Source: an uncultured Prevotella sp.
GTDB taxonomy: Bacteria > Bacteroidota > Bacteroidia > Bacteroidales > Bacteroidaceae
Direction of reading: 5' to 3'
Assembly: GCA_900319895.1 (NCBI GenBank)
Contig: ONQK01000050.1
Coordinates: forward strand, 1-10,107
Length of the DNA stretch: 10,107 nt
The notes beneath the pieces were generated by a model that searched no databases, was not told the DNA's origin, and was given only the letters and a program-made list of their open reading frames with translations. The position numbers and the translations under genes are program-made. Positions 6,034 through 10,107 of the stretch are shown here, piece after piece; within the stretch, counting starts at the first letter, position 1, and each line of letters begins with the position of its first letter.

Positions 6034-8082
6034 ATGGAAATCAAAAACTTCAAACGAACAACGGTCACCGCCGCATTGCCCTATGCCAACGGCGGCGTCC
6101 ACATCGGGCACTTGGCGGGCGTGTATGTCCCGGCAGACATCTATGTCCGCTACCTGCGGCTGAAGAACCAGGATGTCAAGTTCATTTGCGGCTCAGACGA
6201 GCATGGCGTTCCCATCACCATACGCGCCAAGAAAGAAGGCATTACGCCGCAAGATGTCGTCGACCGCTATCACCAAATGATTAAAGAGAGTTTTGCCCAG
6301 TTCGGCATCTCATTTGACATATACAGCCGGACTTCGTCTTCCATGCACGCCGAGACGGCGGGGCAATTCTTCAGAAAACTGTATGACGACGGGAAATTGG
6401 TGGAAAAGACCACCAGCCAGTATTATGATGAAGAAGCCAAGCAATTCTTGGCAGACCGTTACATCACGGGAGAATGCCCACACTGCCACCATGAAGGGGC
6501 TTACGGCGACCAATGCGAGCACTGCGGCCGCGACCTGGCCCCCACCGAGCTCATCAGCCCCAAAAGCACCATCAGCGGCTCGTCGCCAGTGCTCAAGGAG
6601 ACGAAAAACTGGTATTTGCCGCTGAACGAATATCAGCCATGGCTCAGACAATGGATCCTGGAGGGGCATCAAGAATGGCGCCCCAATGTCTATGGGCAAT
6701 GCAAGAGCTGGCTTGACATGGACCTGCAGCCACGCGCCATGACCCGCGACCTCGACTGGGGTATTCCCGTGCCCGTTGAAGGTGCCCAGGGCAAGGTGCT
6801 GTATGTGTGGTTTGACGCGCCTATCGGATACATCTCCAACACCAAGGAACTGCTGCCCGACACCTGGCAAGACTGGTGGAAAAGTCCCGACACGCGCCTG
6901 ATTCACTTCATCGGGAAAGACAACATCGTCTTCCACTGCATCGTCTTCCCGTCCATGCTGAAAGCCTACGGCGACGGATTCATCCTGCCCGAGAACGTCC
7001 CAGCCAATGAGTTCCTGAACCTTGAGGACGACAAAATCTCCACCTCGCGCAACTGGGCCATCTGGCTACACGAATACCTCGTCGACTTCAAAGACAAGCA
7101 AGACGTGTTGCGCTATGTACTTACGGCCAATGCGCCAGAGACCAAAGACAACAATTTCACTTGGAAAGACTTTCAAGACCGCAACAACAACGAGCTCGTC
7201 GCAGTATACGGGAACTTTGTCAACCGTGCACTCCAACTGACCAAAAAATATTTCGGCGGGCGAGTGCCCGGCTGTGGCCAACTGACCGACATCGACCGCC
7301 AAGCCCTCGACGGGCTCAAAGAAGCCAGGGGGCGCATTGAGGCACTGCTCGAGCAGTTCAAGTTCCGTGATGCCCAGAAAGAAGCCATGGCGCTGGCCCG
7401 CATCGGCAACAAATACATTACCGACTGTGAACCCTGGAAAGAATGGAAAGAGAATCCCAAACGTGTAGAAACCATTCTTTACGTTTCACTGCAACTCACA
7501 GCTAATCTCGCCATCGCTTTCGAGCCATTCCTGCCATTCAGCAGCGAGAAACTACGGAAAATGCTGAACATCAACGTATTCAAATGGGAAGAGCTGGGAA
7601 CGACAGACCTCTTGAAGGAAGGTCATCAATTGGCAGAGCCACAGCTCTTGTTCGAGAAAATAGAAGATGCCGAAATCGAGCGACAGCTCCAACGGCTTGC
7701 CGACATCAAAAAAAGCAACGAGGCGGCGGCGGCAAAAGCCGAGCCGATAAAGCCCAACATTGCATTCGAGGAATGGGAGAAAGCCGACATCCGGGTCGGC
7801 AGAGTAATAGGCTGCGAGCGTGTGAAGAAAGCCAACAAGCTGCTCAAATTCACTTTGGACGACGGCAGCGGCTCCCCCCGGACCATCGTCTCTGGCATCG
7901 CAAAATTCTATGCCCCAGAAGAACTCATCGGCAAACAAGTGCTCTTCATCGCCAATCTCGCCCCAAGAACACTGATGGGCATCGAGAGTCAAGGCATGAT
8001 CCTCTCGGCACAAGACTTTGACGGCAGCTTGAGCGTGGCGACATTGCTCAAAGAGGTCAAGCCAGGCAGCCAAATCGGATAG
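6034..8082 (+). CDS. metG: Methionyl-tRNA synthetase with fused C-terminal tRNA-binding domain
   Basis: This cytosolic class I synthetase charges initiator and elongator tRNA-Met. It has 682 residues, the normal length for the long form. The Rossmann domain starts with TTVTAALPYANGGVHIGH, with HIGH at 23-26. The knuckle insertion has two zinc motifs, CPHC (148-151) and CEHC (161-164), the E. coli-type arrangement. VWFDAPIGYIS (258-268) helps form the methionine site. The KMSKS loop reads DDKISTSRN (332-340), with Lys334 kept but Met and the second Lys replaced; KxSTS forms are known in this phylum. The anticodon-binding helical domain covers about 385-555. A charged, alanine-rich linker (559-572) joins a Trbp111/EMAP-like tRNA-binding domain from about 577 (FEEWEKADIRVGRVIGCERV) to the end, which usually mediates dimerisation. 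The ATG at 6034 gives the expected N-terminus. It is monocistronic as far as I can see, because a strong terminator follows. Confidence 0.98.
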   Translation: MEIKNFKRTTVTAALPYANGGVHIGHLAGVYVPADIYVRYLRLKNQDVKFICGSDEHGVPITIRAKKEGITPQDVVDRYHQMIKESFAQFGISFDIYSRTSSSMHAETAGQFFRKLYDDGKLVEKTTSQYYDEEAKQFLADRYITGECPHCHHEGAYGDQCEHCGRDLAPTELISPKSTISGSSPVLKETKNWYLPLNEYQPWLRQWILEGHQEWRPNVYGQCKSWLDMDLQPRAMTRDLDWGIPVPVEGAQGKVLYVWFDAPIGYISNTKELLPDTWQDWWKSPDTRLIHFIGKDNIVFHCIVFPSMLKAYGDGFILPENVPANEFLNLEDDKISTSRNWAIWLHEYLVDFKDKQDVLRYVLTANAPETKDNNFTWKDFQDRNNNELVAVYGNFVNRALQLTKKYFGGRVPGCGQLTDIDRQALDGLKEARGRIEALLEQFKFRDAQKEAMALARIGNKYITDCEPWKEWKENPKRVETILYVSLQLTANLAIAFEPFLPFSSEKLRKMLNINVFKWEELGTTDLLKEGHQLAEPQLLFEKIEDAEIERQLQRLADIKKSNEAAAAKAEPIKPNIAFEEWEKADIRVGRVIGCERVKKANKLLKFTLDDGSGSPRTIVSGIAKFYAPEELIGKQVLFIANLAPRTLMGIESQGMILSAQDFDGSLSVATLLKEVKPGSQIG

Positions 8083-8108
8083 CCCCAGCAATGGGGGCGG
8101 CACTTTTT
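8082..8108 (+). terminator. Weak hairpin at metG stop codon with T5 downstream
   Basis: GCCCC (8082-8086) can pair with GGGGC (8094-8098) around a 7-base loop. Five T follow after five bases. The stem begins at the last base of the metG stop codon. It could be a first, leaky terminator, but the gap between stem and T run is long, so support is modest. Confidence 0.3.
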
Positions 8109-8123
8109 CTGGAGGCAGCATCA

Positions 8124-8181
8124 TCGAGGCATTTTGACCCTATTTCCAGGGAAGACATCTTCCCGCCTCGAAGTCATTTTT
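8124..8181 (+). terminator. Nested hairpin in the metG 3' region with T5
   Basis: TCGAGGC (8124-8130) pairs with GCCTCGA (8165-8171). Inside it, GGGAAG (8149-8154) pairs with CTTCCC (8159-8164) around ACAT. The two 3' arms are directly adjacent, so the stems can stack with one 18-base bulge on the 5' side. Five T (8177-8181) follow five bases later. This could be a transcript end structure or an RNA element. No known RNA family is recognised. Confidence 0.35.
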
Positions 8182-8225
8182 CCGCCCCAGAGAACAGGAG
8201 AATTGTAGACAACCCAATATGATTG

Positions 8226-8261
8226 ACATCCGGCGAGCGCGGCCTTGCCGGATGTTTTTTT
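8226..8261 (+). terminator. Intrinsic terminator after metG
   Basis: ACATCCGGC (8226-8234) and GCCGGATGT (8247-8255) form a perfect 9-pair GC-rich stem around a 12-base loop, followed at once by seven T (8255-8261, the first T being part of the stem). This is a textbook rho-independent terminator. It isolates metG from the protease gene downstream. Confidence 0.85.
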
Positions 8262-8358
8262 CTCCATGAAACGGTTTTTTTTCAGGACGTTTAGAGAAAA
8301 TGAACAAATAAAAAAATTTTTTTTTGGAAAAAGAGGAAGATATTCAACATATTTTCAG

Positions 8359-8367
8359 TACTTTTGC
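8359..8367 (+). promoter_or_regulatory. Bacteroidetes-type -7 box, C10 protease promoter
   Basis: TACTTTTGC matches TAnnTTTG and is preceded by AG. An A7T9 tract lies at 8310-8325, roughly 50-60 bases upstream of the expected start site, a place where AT-rich or bent DNA can raise promoter activity. A start near 8373 gives a leader of about 115 bases before the protease ATG. Confidence 0.6.
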
Positions 8368-8487
8368 AAAGTTTTTAACAAAAAGACTTGGAAACAAAGA
8401 CCAATCATGGAGAAATTCCATGAAAAACAAGAACCTATTAATTTAAACAATAATTACAATTTAGAAATCCAAAGCTAAATTCATTCA
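8368..8487 (+). other. Long 5' leader of the C10 protease with hairpin and short upstream reading frame
   Basis: This AT-rich stretch lies between the promoter box and the protease ATG. It holds a perfect 7-pair hairpin, TCATGGA (8405-8411) with TCCATGA (8417-8423), around a 5-base loop. The 5' arm contains an ATG (8407) that opens a 23-codon frame (MEKFHEKQEPINLNNNYNLE, then IQS) ending at 8476-8478, nine bases before the protease start. Neither start has a Shine-Dalgarno, as is usual in this phylum. The short frame may be chance, since such AT-rich leaders often contain one. Confidence 0.35.
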
Positions 8488-10107
8488 ATGAAAAAAATCT
8501 TTACACTACTTGTAGCATTACTTTCAACCTGCTACATTGGGGTTTTTGGCACCCCAATCGACCAAAACCAAGCATTGAAGATGGCAAGCGACTTTTTTGC
8601 AGCCAACGGACACAAAAAAAGTAAGTCACCCCTTAAAATCGGAATGAGAAGTACGCAAAACTCCACGACACCGTCAGACGCACAGCTATTGTACGTCATC
8701 AACCGCGGCGAGAACGACGGCTACGCCATTGTTGCAGGCGACGATTGCGTAACCCCCATCCTGGCCTTTTCAGACAAAGGACATCTTGACATCAGCCTGG
8801 AAAATTTGAGCAAAAACACCTCGTTGAGATGGATGTTGGAAGAGTTTGAGCGTCAAATCCTATGGGCAAAAGAGAATATGCCCAACACGCCGGCGAAAAA
8901 GTCTATGCACAAAGCCGAGGCCTACAACGTTCTCATTTCCCCACTGCTGGAAGTTGGGAACGACCGCCGGACTCGCCGCGCACAGACCATCAGTTGGGGG
9001 CAAGACTGGCCGTTCAACACCTATTGCCCAACCCTGGCCGACCGATACGGCACTGTCAAAAAGACGGTGACCGGCTGCGTGGCAACGGCAATTGCGACTG
9101 TGATGCGCTGGCACGAGTGGCCGGTGCGCCCGAAAGGTTCACTGTCATACATTTGGAGAGACGGCGGTTACAAGCAGATGTCGCTCAATTTTGACGGCAC
9201 GGGGCCGGAAAATGCGTTCTACAACTGGTCGCAAATGCCGGAAGCCGTTACCAGCTATGGCTATAACCGCGCCACAAACGCCAGAGTCACCGCCACACAA
9301 GAAGACAATCTGGGCAGGCTGTTGCGTGATGTCGGCTATGCCGTTCAGATGGGCTACAACCTTGCCGAGAACGGCGGAAGCTACACCTACCTCGATGTTG
9401 CTGTAAGACCGCTGGTCAACAACTTCAGCTACAGCAATTCCATGACACACCTGGAGCGTGCCAATTACAACAAAAGCTCTTGGCTGACCATCATACAAGA
9501 CGAGCTGGAGAACTATGGCCCAATCGTATATGCAGGCATTTCATACGAAGGCGGACACTGTTTCGTAATTGACGGATTTGCGACCAACAACTATGTCCAT
9601 GTGGACTGGGGATGGAACCAGATGGAAAACGGATGGTACTTGATCGACATCCTCGAGCCTGGCTCTGAAGGCATCGGAGGCGGGGGCGGAGGCTATTCAA
9701 GAGACCAGCAGATGCTACGCTTTGTGAGACCTAACCGTGACGGGGATGAAGAGCCGCTGTCTGTTTCCGGAAAAGACATTTATGTTTACCAGGAAACCAT
9801 CGTGAAGGCAGCCAAAGCCAACAATCAAGTCATCAGCATCGACCTGGGCAACTCAAACCAAGCCTATGACTATACCGGTAAATTTGTGCTGGCCATCCAG
9901 TCGTTCAACGGGACATCGACCACCATTCCCATCGTGGCAACACTGGATGACCAAACCATCAAGTCAAGAGAACACCGGAAACTTGACTTCAACGCCGACT
10001 TGTCAAAAGAAAGCCATGGACAATATTATCTCATCGCGGCTTATTACGATGAAGAAACAAGGTCTTACAACGCCATACCAGGCACCGCGGGCGAGCTGAC
10101 CATCACC
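8488..10107 (+). CDS. Secreted C10-family cysteine protease (streptopain/interpain-like), partial (3' end beyond window)
   Basis: Exactly 540 codons are open to the window edge. Residues 1-21 (MKKIFTLLVALLSTCYIGVFG) are a signal peptide, so the product is exported. Next is a C10-type propeptide (about 25-130), with LLYVINRGENDGYAIVAGDD and PILAFSDKGHLDIS typical of the inhibitory prodomain. The catalytic domain follows, with WGQDWPFNTYCP (170-181), nucleophile Cys197 in VTGCVATAIATVMRWHEWP, and catalytic His357 in EGGHCFVIDGF. The indole motif is HVDWGW (371-376), where streptopain has HVNWGW. The glycine-rich loop GIGGGGGGYSRDQQ (396-408) corresponds to the GTGGGAGG loop of streptopain. From about 425 a beta-rich region begins, probably Ig-like, as in interpain A. 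The rest, including any sorting domain, lies outside. An Arg-rich insert, NDRRTRRAQ (158-166), separates PLLE from TISWGQ. Family members degrade host proteins or complement factors; that role here is an inference. Confidence 0.93.
   Translation, partial: MKKIFTLLVALLSTCYIGVFGTPIDQNQALKMASDFFAANGHKKSKSPLKIGMRSTQNSTTPSDAQLLYVINRGENDGYAIVAGDDCVTPILAFSDKGHLDISLENLSKNTSLRWMLEEFERQILWAKENMPNTPAKKSMHKAEAYNVLISPLLEVGNDRRTRRAQTISWGQDWPFNTYCPTLADRYGTVKKTVTGCVATAIATVMRWHEWPVRPKGSLSYIWRDGGYKQMSLNFDGTGPENAFYNWSQMPEAVTSYGYNRATNARVTATQEDNLGRLLRDVGYAVQMGYNLAENGGSYTYLDVAVRPLVNNFSYSNSMTHLERANYNKSSWLTIIQDELENYGPIVYAGISYEGGHCFVIDGFATNNYVHVDWGWNQMENGWYLIDILEPGSEGIGGGGGGYSRDQQMLRFVRPNRDGDEEPLSVSGKDIYVYQETIVKAAKANNQVISIDLGNSNQAYDYTGKFVLAIQSFNGTSTTIPIVATLDDQTIKSREHRKLDFNADLSKESHGQYYLIAAYYDEETRSYNAIPGTAGELTIT

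Noticed and set aside
8245..8478. 77-codon frame between metG and the protease
   Set aside because: It begins inside the intrinsic terminator, crosses the A7T9 tract and the promoter box, and has an AT-driven composition. Only its last 23 codons lie in the predicted leader and are discussed separately.
8530..8535. Lipobox-like Cys15 (LSTC) in the protease signal peptide
   Set aside because: Thr before Cys is a poor fit to the lipoprotein signal rule, and the hydrophobic stretch continues after it. A signal peptidase I type cleavage near residue 21 is more likely.
9676..9693. Glycine repeat in the C10 protease as a possible low-complexity artefact
   Set aside because: The GIGGGGGGY stretch matches the conserved glycine-rich loop of streptopain (GTGGGAGG), so it is a normal family feature.

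Overview
The window looks like a chromosomal segment from a Prevotella-like member of the Bacteroidales. Three things point there. The start-proximal promoter elements are of the Bacteroidetes -7 type (TAnnTTTG). The proteins include a methionyl-tRNA synthetase with a KISTS signature and a fused C-terminal tRNA-binding domain, and a phosphoserine phosphatase with an N-terminal ACT region. At the right edge there is a secreted C10 (streptopain/interpain) cysteine protease, a family common in oral Prevotella. Base composition is moderate. I see no insertion sequence, phage gene, CRISPR array, rRNA or tRNA. Genus is an inference from family resemblance only.

Layout. At the left, on the minus strand, pdxJ (pyridoxine 5'-phosphate synthase) is followed after 31 bases by a DJ-1/PfpI-family protein whose 3' end lies outside the window. 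Divergent from pdxJ, on the plus strand, are nadK (NAD kinase) and a half-size ABC exporter, probably one transcript. A convergent spacer of 218 bases with two similar hairpins separates these from a minus-strand pair: serB (phosphoserine phosphatase) and then a small membrane-anchored rhodanese. Divergent from serB is metG. Its 3' flank of about 400 bases carries several hairpins, a clear intrinsic terminator, and then the AT-rich promoter and long leader of the C10 protease, which runs off the right edge.

Most genes are core metabolism: PLP synthesis (PdxJ), NADP supply (NadK), serine synthesis (SerB) and tRNA charging (MetG). DJ-1 and rhodanese proteins are often linked to stress or sulfur chemistry, but their substrates are unknown here. 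The ABC exporter has no identified cargo. The accessory, potentially host-interacting gene is the C10 protease.

I did not find a convincing undescribed multi-gene system. The points most worth checking are in non-coding DNA: a perfect 12-base palindrome inside the pdxJ/nadK divergent promoter region, a shared extended -7 promoter motif at five promoters, structured spacers, and the long protease leader with a hairpin over the start codon of a short upstream reading frame. In coding DNA, the protease has an arginine-rich insert near its mature N-terminus and an Asp where streptopain has Asn.
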